Source of the DNA: Clostridia bacterium
GTDB taxonomy: Bacteria > Bacillota > Clostridia > Oscillospirales > Acutalibacteraceae
Reading direction: 5' to 3'
Length of the DNA stretch: 64,000 bases
Assembly: GCA_017560255.1 (NCBI GenBank)
Contig: JAFYOI010000001.1
Span: forward strand, 1 to 64,000
Part shown: positions 39,637 through 47,177 of the stretch, one piece after another
Position numbering within the stretch: the stretch's first letter is position 1
Layout of the letters: each line of letters starts with the position of its first letter
Program-made: the position numbers and the translations under genes
The notes under the pieces: generated by a model
Databases searched by the model: none
What the model was told of the DNA's origin: nothing
What the model saw: the letters and a program-made list of their open reading frames with translations, nothing else

Positions 39637-40524
39637 ATGAGTGAAATCATTGAAATCAAGCAAGCGGAAGTCTTGCAGGCTATCAATCGTAGCGAGATTG
39701 ATATGCAGGTAGCAACAGCGAAGCAGTATCCGAGAAACCTGCCGGAAGTCTTGAACAAGATTGCGACATACGCAACTATGGACATTGAAACTGCGGAAGA
39801 TTGCTTCTATGCGTTGAGACGTAAGGGTAGTAACGGCGACCAGTTGATTGAAGGTCTTTCAGTAAGAATGGCGGAAATCATTGCAGGGGCTTGGGGAAAC
39901 CTCCGTGTTCAGACAAGAATTATCGGTAATGACGGTAAGACAATCACGGCACAGGGCATCTGCCACGACCTTGAAACGAACTTGGCGGTATCGGTTGAGG
40001 TGAAGCGAAGAATCACCGACAAGTACGGAAAGACATATTCGGAAGATATGCAGGTAACAACCGGGAATGCGGCATCAGCGATTGCTTTCCGTAATGCGGT
40101 GTTGAAGGTGGTGCCAAAGGCTGTAACGAAGAAAGTCATTGCGGATGTGAAACAGGTTGCGTTGGGTCAGTCGCTTGACCTTGAAACGAGCCGTCAGAAC
40201 ATGATCGCTTATTTTGCCAAGTTGGGCGTGACGGAAGATATTATCCTTGAATATCTCGGCATGAAGAAGCGTGAGGAAATAGACAAGGAAGCGGTGTTCG
40301 AACTTCGTGCAACGGCGAACGCTATCAAGGAGGGTACAACTACCGTACAGGATAGTTTCTTCAAGCCTATCGATGAACGCCGACAGGCGGAAGCGGCAAG
40401 GAAGAAAGCCGAAGAAGCCAAAAACAAGGCACAGGAAGCAATGAGCAAGCAGCGTAAGGGGTCTGCCAAGAGCGATGAAGTTCCGGCAAACGTAGATGCT
40501 GAAACAGGCGAAATAAAACAGTAA
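39637..40524 (+). CDS. Single-strand annealing protein candidate
   Basis: A 295-residue protein. The core (about 15-210) has NLPEVLNKIATYATMDIETA, a MAEIIAGAWGNLRVQTRIIG strand pair and AASAIAFRNAVLKVVPKAV, in the style of phage recombination proteins encoded beside YqaJ exonucleases. The last 60 residues are a charged, probably disordered tail. By position it would coat and anneal single strands made by the exonuclease. The family is not certain. ATG 39637 is chosen; an ATG at 39598 would start just after the tRNA-like gene. Confidence 0.55.
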   Translation: MSEIIEIKQAEVLQAINRSEIDMQVATAKQYPRNLPEVLNKIATYATMDIETAEDCFYALRRKGSNGDQLIEGLSVRMAEIIAGAWGNLRVQTRIIGNDGKTITAQGICHDLETNLAVSVEVKRRITDKYGKTYSEDMQVTTGNAASAIAFRNAVLKVVPKAVTKKVIADVKQVALGQSLDLETSRQNMIAYFAKLGVTEDIILEYLGMKKREEIDKEAVFELRATANAIKEGTTTVQDSFFKPIDERRQAEAARKKAEEAKNKAQEAMSKQRKGSAKSDEVPANVDAETGEIKQ

Positions 40525-40558
40525 TTAACAGGAACCGTGTTCCACAACAACAAATAAT

Positions 40559-41518
40559 ATGAGTTATACCATTATCAAACCAAAAGACCGCAAGGAATGG
40601 TTGAAACACCGTGAAAGCGGTATCGGGTCTTCGGAAGTCGGTACGATTCTCGGATTGAACCCGTTTGAAACGCCGTATCAGTTATGGCGTAGAAAGAAGG
40701 GATTGGATGCACCGAAGGAAGAAACCTTTGCCATGAAAGCCGGGCATTATCTCGAAGATGCCGTTTCCTGCTTCTATCATGATGCAACAGGCAAGGAAAT
40801 AATCAAGGCTTCGGCAGGTGATTGGCTTATCGTGAATAACGAGAAACAATATCTTAGAGTTTCGCCAGACAGAACATATTGGATTCCAGGTATGCCTAAG
40901 ACTAACCATAACAAGGGAATATTGGAATGCAAGACTACCCAACTGGAAGTGGATGCGGATAGTTTGCCGCAACATTGGTTCTGCCAACTTCAATACCAAT
41001 TAGGGGTTGCGGAACTTGAACAGGGTGCATTGGCGTGGCTTACTATGGGGCGTGATTTCAACTACCGTGACATCACATTTGATATAGAGTTCTACAATTG
41101 GATGATTGAGGGTGTCGATAAGTTTTGGATTGACAATATCCAAGGTAATCAAGAGCCTTTGCCTATGAATGTCAATGATATTCTTTTGAAAAATCCTCGC
41201 CATATTGTAGGCAAGACGGTAGAAGCGGATGAATCACTTGCTTTCCATTGCCGCAAGTTGAAGGAAATCAAGGAGGAAATAAGCAGTCTTGAAGGAGTGA
41301 AGAAGGAAATCGAGAACGAGATAAAGATGGTTCTCGGTGATGCGGAAGCACTTGTTGCACCGGGTAGTAATCCGGGGAATCCTACAATCCTCGCTACATG
41401 GAAGTCCGCTAAGGACAGCGTGAAATTTGATGAGAAGAAGTTTGCAAAGGATAATCCGGAACTCTATGCAAACTATCAGAACACCGTTCCGGGGTCAAGA
41501 AGATTTTTAATTAAGTGA
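40559..41518 (+). CDS. YqaJ-like viral recombinase exonuclease
   Basis: A 319-residue PD-(D/E)XK nuclease. The opening KEWLKHRESGIGSSEVGTIL and NPFETPYQLWRRKKG are classic YqaJ motifs; the metal-binding box is VSPDRTYW followed by GILECKTT (E-x-K), and QLQYQLGV follows. It would resect double-strand DNA ends for recombination with the annealing protein encoded upstream. The C-terminal third is helical with a charged coil. Confidence 0.88.
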   Translation: MSYTIIKPKDRKEWLKHRESGIGSSEVGTILGLNPFETPYQLWRRKKGLDAPKEETFAMKAGHYLEDAVSCFYHDATGKEIIKASAGDWLIVNNEKQYLRVSPDRTYWIPGMPKTNHNKGILECKTTQLEVDADSLPQHWFCQLQYQLGVAELEQGALAWLTMGRDFNYRDITFDIEFYNWMIEGVDKFWIDNIQGNQEPLPMNVNDILLKNPRHIVGKTVEADESLAFHCRKLKEIKEEISSLEGVKKEIENEIKMVLGDAEALVAPGSNPGNPTILATWKSAKDSVKFDEKKFAKDNPELYANYQNTVPGSRRFLIK

Positions 41519-41521
41519 TAT

Positions 41522-41920
41522 ATGAAGAAAGGTAATTTTTCGGGCAAATTGAATTTGCTAAAATTTAAAAGTGCTTGCATTGTAAGTGTAAAGGGGAAGA
41601 CTGCTACAAAGAGAGGTGTTTTCATCCCTATTGAGGATAACAATATGTTTATTTCGGCTGACGAAGAAATGAAGCCGAAAGGGGCGTATGTAGATTTTAT
41701 CGCATTCGAGAATACGGAATTAGGAAGATACGGTGACACACACTCAATCCGTCAGTCTGTTGCAAAAGAAGTAAGAGATAGAATGTCAGAGGCGGAAAAG
41801 AACGCTATCCCGTTCCTTGGAAACATGAAGCCTTACGAAATTCAGAATGCCGCACAGGATGCGAATGCACCGTATGTTGAAACCGTGCCGGATGAATGTT
41901 ATGAAGATTTGCCGTTCTAA
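41522..41920 (+). CDS. SSB-like protein with acidic C-terminal tip
   Basis: A 132-residue protein with a beta-strand N-terminal half (LKFKSACIVSVKGKTATKRG, then GVFIPIEDNNMFI) compatible with an OB fold, and an acidic tail ending YEDLPF, which mirrors the DDDIPF tip of bacterial SSB. Next to the exonuclease and annealing protein, it is best read as the phage single-strand binding protein. The OB fold is inferred. Confidence 0.6.
   Translation: MKKGNFSGKLNLLKFKSACIVSVKGKTATKRGVFIPIEDNNMFISADEEMKPKGAYVDFIAFENTELGRYGDTHSIRQSVAKEVRDRMSEAEKNAIPFLGNMKPYEIQNAAQDANAPYVETVPDECYEDLPF
41571..41589. promoter_or_regulatory. Possible weak operator-like site inside the SSB-like gene
   Basis: GTGCTTGCATTGTAAGTGT resembles the 19-bp operator family but is less symmetric and lies in coding sequence, so it may be chance. 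Confidence 0.2.
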
Positions 41921-41930
41921 ATGACGTGAA

Positions 41931-42161
41931 ATGTATCTTATCAGCAATCAGCAACGGCGTGAAATAACGGACTTCCTTACTGCATTCGTTGAGTTGACAG
42001 CCGACAATGGTAGCAACCGGATATTCAATATGAAACGCCGTGCCGGGTTGCTGATTAAGAAACTCAACAGGAAGGAAGAAATAGACATTAAAACATTAAA
42101 AGCAATAAAAGATGGATTCAAAAATAGAAGTGAAGAAGGAGGACTTGAAGAAGTTGTTTGA
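41931..42161 (+). CDS. Small hypothetical protein, recombination region
   Basis: A 76-residue basic/acidic helical protein (QQRREITDFLTAFVELTADN). No family recognised. Its 3' end overlaps the start of the second DGR target by 50 bases. Confidence 0.55.
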   Translation: MYLISNQQRREITDFLTAFVELTADNGSNRIFNMKRRAGLLIKKLNRKEEIDIKTLKAIKDGFKNRSEEGGLEEVV

Positions 42162-42699
42162 TACACTTACAAATTATCCTCAAATATCAAAAGAACAGGT
42201 TGAACATGAAATGAAGAAGACATTCGGCGATGATGTGTTCAAGCCAAAGGACATCAAGGAGCGTGTTAAGACATTCGAGGACGCTTGCCGTGAATTGGGT
42301 GATGAACATCCGTTTGTAAAGGAATGGCATTTGGGAGAAAATTTGAGTGAAGACCTTGAAGCGTATTTGAAGTTGAGAGTAATTGTAGCTGCTATCAATG
42401 AAGGTTGGAAACCTGAATTTACGGAAGACGAATGGCGTTATTATCCTTGGTTTTGGCTATACACACAAGATGAAATCAACAATATGCCGTGTGAAGAGAA
42501 GGTACGCAGAAACTTGCAAATCAAACAAATCGGACATTTTGCGGGCTTCGCCTCTGCGTATTCGAATAACGTCCCCTCGAGTACGGATGCGAGTTTCGGT
42601 TCTCGCCTTTGCTTGAAAAACAGCGAACTCGCCACGTATTGCGGAAAACAATTCATTGAACTTTGGATGAAATTCACCACCGTTCAAACAGGAAAATAA
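42112..42699 (+). CDS. DGR target protein 2 (remote VR2), non-structural early gene
   Basis: A 195-residue protein in the early, recombination/replication gene block. Residues 1-140 include a helical N-terminus and a WFWLYTQDEI motif. Residues about 143-166 are encoded by VR2 (GFASAYSNNVPSSTDASFGS, then RLCL), and a conserved-looking tail follows (ELATYCGKQFIELWMKF). It shares the GSRLC end of VR1 with the tail protein but is otherwise unrelated. Proteins with this WFWLY...GSRLCF...LA-YAGKQF layout are common in Bacteroides phages; function unknown. Diversification of a non-structural protein suggests binding to variable intracellular targets. Confidence 0.75.
   Translation: MDSKIEVKKEDLKKLFDTLTNYPQISKEQVEHEMKKTFGDDVFKPKDIKERVKTFEDACRELGDEHPFVKEWHLGENLSEDLEAYLKLRVIVAAINEGWKPEFTEDEWRYYPWFWLYTQDEINNMPCEEKVRRNLQIKQIGHFAGFASAYSNNVPSSTDASFGSRLCLKNSELATYCGKQFIELWMKFTTVQTGK
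42538..42607 (+). repeat. DGR remote variable repeat VR2
   Basis: 70 bases aligned to the 3' part of TR (26542-26611). By eye there are 9 differences, all at template adenines (9 of 18) and none elsewhere. VR2 lies about 16 kb from TR. Upstream of 42538 similarity stops. Confidence 0.92.
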
Positions 42700-42707
42700 C
42701 ATTAACC

Positions 42708-42726
42708 GGGGAGGTGGAATCTCCCC
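42708..42726 (+). other. Hairpin downstream of target 2
   Basis: GGGGAG and CTCCCC form a 6-bp stem with a 7-base loop, 100 bases after VR2 and just after the gene's stop. It may aid VR2 targeting or separate transcripts. Confidence 0.4.
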
Positions 42727-42740
42727 ACAAATCAAAGAAT

Positions 42741-43166
42741 ATGGAACAAGTATTAGGACAGGAACTTGAAGGAATCCAAAGAGTGAATTTCCTTCGTGAC
42801 AACTGCGATGTAGTTGAAAATTTGGGTTACACCAAAGCAATTCCGAGTGAAAAACTGGAAGGATTGAAAGAAAGATTGGTTGAGAACAACATCCAACTTC
42901 GTGATGTGAGAGCGGACAAGAAGGCTGCTAACAAGATTTACAATGAGCAGATTAAGCAGCTTGAAGAAAGCAACGATGAAGTTACTGCAAAGTTGAAGGA
43001 GAAGAGTGAATACGTGATGGAAGAGTGCTTTAAGTTCGTTGACCATGAAGAACGTAAGGTAGGATATTACAACCATGAAGGTTTGCTTGTCTTCTCCCGT
43101 CCTGCAAGACCGGAGGAATTACAGAAGACAATCTATCATATGCAGAGAACAGGAACAGAAGGTTAA
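42741..43166 (+). CDS. Coiled-coil hypothetical protein
   Basis: A 141-residue charged protein, mostly coiled coil (KLEGLKERLVENNIQLRDVR, QIKQLEESNDEVTAKLKEKS), ending in a small mixed region (YYNHEGLLVFSRPARPEELQ). No family recognised. ATG 42741 is chosen over an upstream start at 42663, which lies inside the previous gene. Confidence 0.6.
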   Translation: MEQVLGQELEGIQRVNFLRDNCDVVENLGYTKAIPSEKLEGLKERLVENNIQLRDVRADKKAANKIYNEQIKQLEESNDEVTAKLKEKSEYVMEECFKFVDHEERKVGYYNHEGLLVFSRPARPEELQKTIYHMQRTGTEG

Positions 43167-43185
43167 ATCATTAAATTTTAAGAAA

Positions 43186-43929
43186 ATGGAAGCGAAAATC
43201 AAAGAAGAAGTGAAACAGCAGATTGCTGAAATGTTGGCAAACGGTCTTCCGCAAGGTTGCGGAGAAATTATCATCCGTGAAGGGAAAGCGTTGGAAGTGA
43301 AAGAGCCTGTAAAGGTTGCCATAGCAGGTACGATTGATGCTCCTGCACGTTGGTTGGAAACTCGTTTCGACTGCTTGAAGGAAAAGTCGTGTCATGTGAT
43401 TGTAAATCGTGAGAAGATGCTAATCCTTCTCCAATGCAATGAGAACAATCATTACGGAAGTAGGATTCTTGGAGAATTGGAAATCTCACCGGAAATCAAG
43501 AAGTTCAGAATCAACGAAGGACATTACATAAGCAATTTTGAAATGGCTGAACTCTTCAAGATGAACCGTTCTCATTTTGAGAACAAGACCACAGCGATGA
43601 ATCTTGTATCAGAATTGCAGAACTTCAAGGCTAAGGTTGACAAGGAACTTGAACAGAGCAACAATAACCGTGGCGACAGAAGAATCCTCATTAACCAGGC
43701 GGTTGAACACAACTTGCCGGAAGCGTTCAACCTCTGCTTGCCGATCTTCAAGGGAACACCTAAGCAGACCATTCAAGTTGAAGTGTATGTGAATCCTTCG
43801 GACTTCACTTGTACGCTTGTTTCACCGGAATGTAACGACCTCATTGAAGAAATGCGTGATGCAGAGATTGATTCAGTCTTGGAACGCATCAAGGAGCGTT
43901 GCCCTAACATCGTGATTATTGAACAATAA
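43186..43929 (+). CDS. YfdQ/DUF2303-like protein
   Basis: A 247-residue protein. The pattern VKVAIAGTIDAPARWLETRF, HVIVNREKMLILLQ and the late VNPSDFTCTLVSPECNDLI resemble DUF2303/YfdQ phage proteins, of unknown function, found beside recombination genes. The start is ATG 43186, with an upstream extension to 43075 rejected as it overlaps the previous gene. Family assignment is loose. Confidence 0.5.
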   Translation: MEAKIKEEVKQQIAEMLANGLPQGCGEIIIREGKALEVKEPVKVAIAGTIDAPARWLETRFDCLKEKSCHVIVNREKMLILLQCNENNHYGSRILGELEISPEIKKFRINEGHYISNFEMAELFKMNRSHFENKTTAMNLVSELQNFKAKVDKELEQSNNNRGDRRILINQAVEHNLPEAFNLCLPIFKGTPKQTIQVEVYVNPSDFTCTLVSPECNDLIEEMRDAEIDSVLERIKERCPNIVIIEQ

Positions 43930-43939
43930 TGTTTGACCC

Positions 43940-43979
43940 GTTCCCCCTGTGCTTTTCGTGGTTGCGGTGCAGGGGGAAC
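43940..43979 (+). other. GC-rich hairpin before the helicase gene
   Basis: GTTCCCCCTG (43940-43949) and CAGGGGGAAC (43970-43979) form a perfect 10-bp stem. It ends in A rather than T runs, so it is not a typical terminator and may be an attenuator or RNA-stability element. Confidence 0.45.
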
Positions 43980-43992
43980 AAAATTTCGCAAG

Positions 43993-45147
43993 ATGTACGA
44001 GTTAAGAGATTATCAGAAACAGGCGGTTGATTCTGCGGTGAGATTCTTTGCCAATCCGGTTAAGAGGAATGGCGTTATCGTATTGCCTACTGGAGCCGGG
44101 AAAAGCCTTGTGATTGCTAACATAGCCATTCAGCTGAATGCACCTGTCCTTGTCTTTCAGCCATCCAAGGAAATCCTTGAACAGAACTATGAAAAATTAT
44201 GCTCATACGGTGTTATGGGTGTCGGCATCTATTCTGCGTCCTTTGGACGTAAGGATGTGCAACGGATAACATTTGCGACAATCGGCAGCGTGAAGAATCA
44301 CAAGGATTATTTCAGACGGTTCCAGTATGTGATTATTGACGAATGCCACTTCGTGAATGCGGAAGCCGGGATGTACAAGGATTTCATCGATACAATCCAA
44401 TGCAAGGTGTTGGGATTGACAGCAACGCCTTACAGATTGTATTCTACCCGTTTCTATGGCTCTATGCTCCGTTTTATTACAAGAACGAAACCAAGGATAT
44501 TTGACGAACTGCTGTATCATGTACAGGTGAAGACTTTGTGCGATAGGGGGTATCTTTCGCCGTTGAACTACTATCAGATGAATGTGGTTGATACAAGCAG
44601 GTTGAAAGTGAACAGCACGGGTGCGGACTTTACGGATGCAAGCGTTAGAAGGCTATATAGGGAAATCAAGTTCAACGATAGCCTTGAAAACATCATCCAA
44701 CGCCTGCTGGTCGCCGGAAGGACTTCGATTCTTGTCTTCACACGGTTTATTGAAGAAGCGGAATACATAGCCCGTGCTTGCGGCTCGAATGCGGCAGTAG
44801 TTTCAAGCGATACAGCAAAGAAAGACCGTGAGGCAATACTTTCCCTGTTCAAGCAGAAGAAAATCAATGTAGTGGCAAATGTGGGTGTCCTAACAACGGG
44901 TTTTGACTTCCCGCAACTCGATACGATTGTTGTAGCCCGTCCTACGATGTCGCTTGCACTTTGGTATCAGATGGTCGGTAGGGCAATCAGACCTTATCCC
45001 GGCAAGTTGGGTTGGATTGTTGATTTGTGCGGAAATTACAGGCGGTTCGGTCGTGTGGATGATTTGACGCTCAAACAGACAAGACCGGGCATTTGGGCAG
45101 TCTTTTCGGGAAACAGACAACTCACGAACGTATTTTTTAACAAATAA
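43993..45147 (+). CDS. DEAD-box/SF2 helicase
   Basis: A 384-residue superfamily 2 helicase. Walker A is LPTGAGKS (31-38), Walker B is IIDECHF (DECH) near 122, and the SAT-like motif is LTATPYR near 150. The C-terminal RecA domain has LVFTRFIEEAEYIA and VGRAIRPYPGK with the arginine finger near 345. It resembles UvsW/YeeB-type phage recombination or replication helicases. The open frame extends to 43933 but the first ATG is at 43993. Confidence 0.85.
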   Translation: MYELRDYQKQAVDSAVRFFANPVKRNGVIVLPTGAGKSLVIANIAIQLNAPVLVFQPSKEILEQNYEKLCSYGVMGVGIYSASFGRKDVQRITFATIGSVKNHKDYFRRFQYVIIDECHFVNAEAGMYKDFIDTIQCKVLGLTATPYRLYSTRFYGSMLRFITRTKPRIFDELLYHVQVKTLCDRGYLSPLNYYQMNVVDTSRLKVNSTGADFTDASVRRLYREIKFNDSLENIIQRLLVAGRTSILVFTRFIEEAEYIARACGSNAAVVSSDTAKKDREAILSLFKQKKINVVANVGVLTTGFDFPQLDTIVVARPTMSLALWYQMVGRAIRPYPGKLGWIVDLCGNYRRFGRVDDLTLKQTRPGIWAVFSGNRQLTNVFFNK

Positions 45148-45148
45148 G

Positions 45149-45167
45149 TGCTTATAATGTAATCATT
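45149..45167. promoter_or_regulatory. Operator-like 19-bp site upstream of the replication gene
   Basis: GTGCTTATAATGTAATCAT matches the RTGCTTATAATGTAAGCAC family. It lies between the helicase stop and the start of the initiator-like gene at 45173. Confidence 0.5.
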
Positions 45168-45172
45168 CAGAT

Positions 45173-46027
45173 ATGGAAGGTTGGATAAGAATACAGAGGA
45201 CGATTACAGAGCATTGGATTTGGAATGACCCTGTAAAATTGAAGTGGTGGCTTGACTTGTTGATGTTGGCGAACTACTCCGAAACCAAGGTCAATGTCGG
45301 TTTGCAGATATATGAGTGCGGAAGGGGTGAGGTGATTTCAAGCCTTGGAGGACTTGCCAAGCGTTGGGGTGTGACAAAAGACCGTGTGAGGAACTTTTTG
45401 GTACTTCTTGAAAAGGATGCTATGATTTCACACGAAAGTTACACGAAGTTTACACGAATAACTATCTGTAATTATGATAGTTATCAGACTGATTTACACG
45501 ATAACCAAACGATTGCCAAACGCTCGCCAAACGATTGCCAAACGATTGCCAAACGCTCTATATATATTAAAGAAAAAAAGAATATTAAAGAAAACCCCTT
45601 ATCTAAAGATAAGGGTCAAAAGAAAGTTGACGAGCAACTTTCTCCTTCAAATTCGGCTGAATTTGAAGCCTCTATTCAAAGGGAAAAATTGCCGTCAAAA
45701 GAAATCAAGGATATTTGGAATGAGTGCTGCCCGAGTTTCCCGAAACTTCTCACAATATCAGAGAACCGTAAGAACAAGATGCGTAACCGCATCGCCGAAA
45801 TGGGAGGAGCGGAAAAGGCGTTGGAGATTCTGAAAGGCATTTTCCAAAAAATGGAATCATCCGCATTCTTGAAAGGCGATAACAAGCGTGGTTGGAAAGC
45901 ATCCTTTGACTGGCTTTTCGAGAATGACAAGAATTGGGTAAAGGTTTGGGAGGGGAACTATGACAGCAACAACCATTCATCCGGTAGTAAACAATCATCA
46001 GACGTAAACGACATATGGAACATTTGA
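45173..46027 (+). CDS. Replication initiator / DnaD-like protein
   Basis: A 284-residue protein. The N-terminal winged-helix domain (GWIRIQRTITEHWIWNDPVK, then GLAKRWGVTKDRVRNFLVLL, about residues 1-85) is of the phage replisome-organiser type. The middle is a low-complexity linker encoded over five 11-bp iterons (about 112-130) and basic stretch, and the C-terminal 120 residues are helical (FLKGDNKRGWKASFDWLFEN) like DnaD-type domains. It would bind the internal iterons and hand over to the DnaC-like loader that overlaps its end. Confidence 0.7.
   Translation: MEGWIRIQRTITEHWIWNDPVKLKWWLDLLMLANYSETKVNVGLQIYECGRGEVISSLGGLAKRWGVTKDRVRNFLVLLEKDAMISHESYTKFTRITICNYDSYQTDLHDNQTIAKRSPNDCQTIAKRSIYIKEKKNIKENPLSKDKGQKKVDEQLSPSNSAEFEASIQREKLPSKEIKDIWNECCPSFPKLLTISENRKNKMRNRIAEMGGAEKALEILKGIFQKMESSAFLKGDNKRGWKASFDWLFENDKNWVKVWEGNYDSNNHSSGSKQSSDVNDIWNI
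45505..45559 (+). repeat. Five 11-bp iterons, putative replication origin
   Basis: Five head-to-tail copies of CCAAACGATTG with small changes (the second and fifth read CCAAACGCTCG/T). They lie in the initiator gene and are followed by AT-rich sequence. The 11-base period keeps all copies on one face of the helix, as in iteron-type phage and plasmid origins such as lambda ori. Confidence 0.75.
45560..45600 (+). other. AT-rich region beside iterons, putative unwinding element
   Basis: ATATATATTAAAG and following A-rich bases directly follow the iterons. Such AT-rich stretches beside iterons usually melt first at origins. It also codes for a Lys/Ile/Asn-rich linker in the initiator. Confidence 0.5.
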
Positions 46028-46785
46028 AAGACATATTGGACAAAGTGAAATCCCGAGGGTTGTTCAATTCAATCGAACGGTTTACTTACAAGCCTTATGA
46101 TATGGATTATGCCTTGAAGGTCGTGAACGGGTTGGGAAGGAGCCGTACACCGAAATTCAAGATAGACGAAGAGAACAGATTCACTTACGAAAACCTTATC
46201 CGTTGGGTTCACGGCGACTCTGAAATGCTTTGCTTGAATCCGGAAACGAGGGAGCCAATGAAGGGAAGGTTGAATGCAGGAATCTACATTGCAGGAAACA
46301 CGGGTACCGGGAAGTCTTGGGCTTTGGAGATAATGACAGCATACAGCCTCATTGACAATGTCCAGTTTAAGGTGGATGACAATAACTGGTGCTTGCATTG
46401 GGAAAATGTAAGGGCTGATTCGATTTGCGAGGAATTTGCACGTGAAGGCTCCGTTGAGAGGTTCAAGAGAAGATGCATTCTCGGCATTCAAGACTTGGGG
46501 GCTGAACCTGTTGAAAGCCTGTATATGGGAAACCGTCTTGAAGTTCTTCGCTCTGTTCTTGAAAGCAGAGGTGACCGTACGGACCGCATTACGCTGATAA
46601 CTTCAAATTTCCCTATCAGTCACGTGAAACTGGCGGAGCGTTACGGGGATCGGGTGGCAAGCCGACTGGCTGAAATGTGCAACTACTTTGAAATAAGGGG
46701 GCGTGACAGGAGGAAAATTGAATTAAACAACGGAGAGCAACGAAAAGACTTGCCGCCAAACAAGGCTTCAAATGCAAGAAGATAA
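46015..46785 (+). CDS. DnaC-like helicase loader (AAA+ ATPase)
   Basis: A 256-residue AAA+ protein. Walker A is GNTGTGKS at 94-101, Walker B is IQDLGAEP near 162, and sensor-like ITSNFP near 195. It has the shape of DnaC/IstB-type loaders and would bring the host replicative helicase to the origin in the gene before. It overlaps that gene by 13 bases. No replicative helicase gene is seen in the genome, so host DnaB is presumably used. Confidence 0.8.
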   Translation: MEHLKDILDKVKSRGLFNSIERFTYKPYDMDYALKVVNGLGRSRTPKFKIDEENRFTYENLIRWVHGDSEMLCLNPETREPMKGRLNAGIYIAGNTGTGKSWALEIMTAYSLIDNVQFKVDDNNWCLHWENVRADSICEEFAREGSVERFKRRCILGIQDLGAEPVESLYMGNRLEVLRSVLESRGDRTDRITLITSNFPISHVKLAERYGDRVASRLAEMCNYFEIRGRDRRKIELNNGEQRKDLPPNKASNARR

Positions 46786-46835
46786 TTGCACTCGATTGAA
46801 TTTTGAAGAAAATAACCGATAAATCCACAGCAACA

Positions 46836-47177
46836 ATGGTAGCAGTAAAGAGAGAGGCGTACTTGAAACGCCTTGAAGAATTAAGAGAAAAGCAAAAGAC
46901 CGTTACGGATGCGGAAGAATTGAAGAAGATTGCAGGGCAAATCAAGTATGTTGAGAAAATGATTTACCGTAGCAGCTTTCCGCCGGAGCGTAAGGATTAC
47001 ACCGTAAAGGTGAAGTTAGTGTTTGAAGGTGAACTGACCGTATATACTCCAAGCAAGAAGGAGGCTTTGGAAACCGTAAAGAGAAATTTCAATGCAAGGC
47101 TCGGTGAAGTAACGGCATTTACACCGGAAATATTAAACTGGGATATTCCCGTTAAACCTCAAATGATTTTACGATGA
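46836..47177 (+). CDS. Hypothetical protein
   Basis: A 113-residue protein with an N-terminal coiled coil (REAYLKRLEELREKQKTVTD) and a small C-terminal beta domain (YTVKVKLVFEGELTVYTPSK). No family recognised. ATG 46836 is used; a TTG start at 46803 is less likely. Overlaps the next gene by 4 bases. Confidence 0.6.
   Translation: MVAVKREAYLKRLEELREKQKTVTDAEELKKIAGQIKYVEKMIYRSSFPPERKDYTVKVKLVFEGELTVYTPSKKEALETVKRNFNARLGEVTAFTPEILNWDIPVKPQMILR

Noticed and set aside
41571-41589. Fifth copy of the 19-bp operator
   Set aside because: It is less symmetric, matches the consensus at fewer positions and sits inside a coding sequence; kept only as a weak feature.
45505-45559. CRISPR-like repeat array
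   Set aside because: Units are directly tandem at 11 bp with no spacers and lie within a coding region; iterons explain them.
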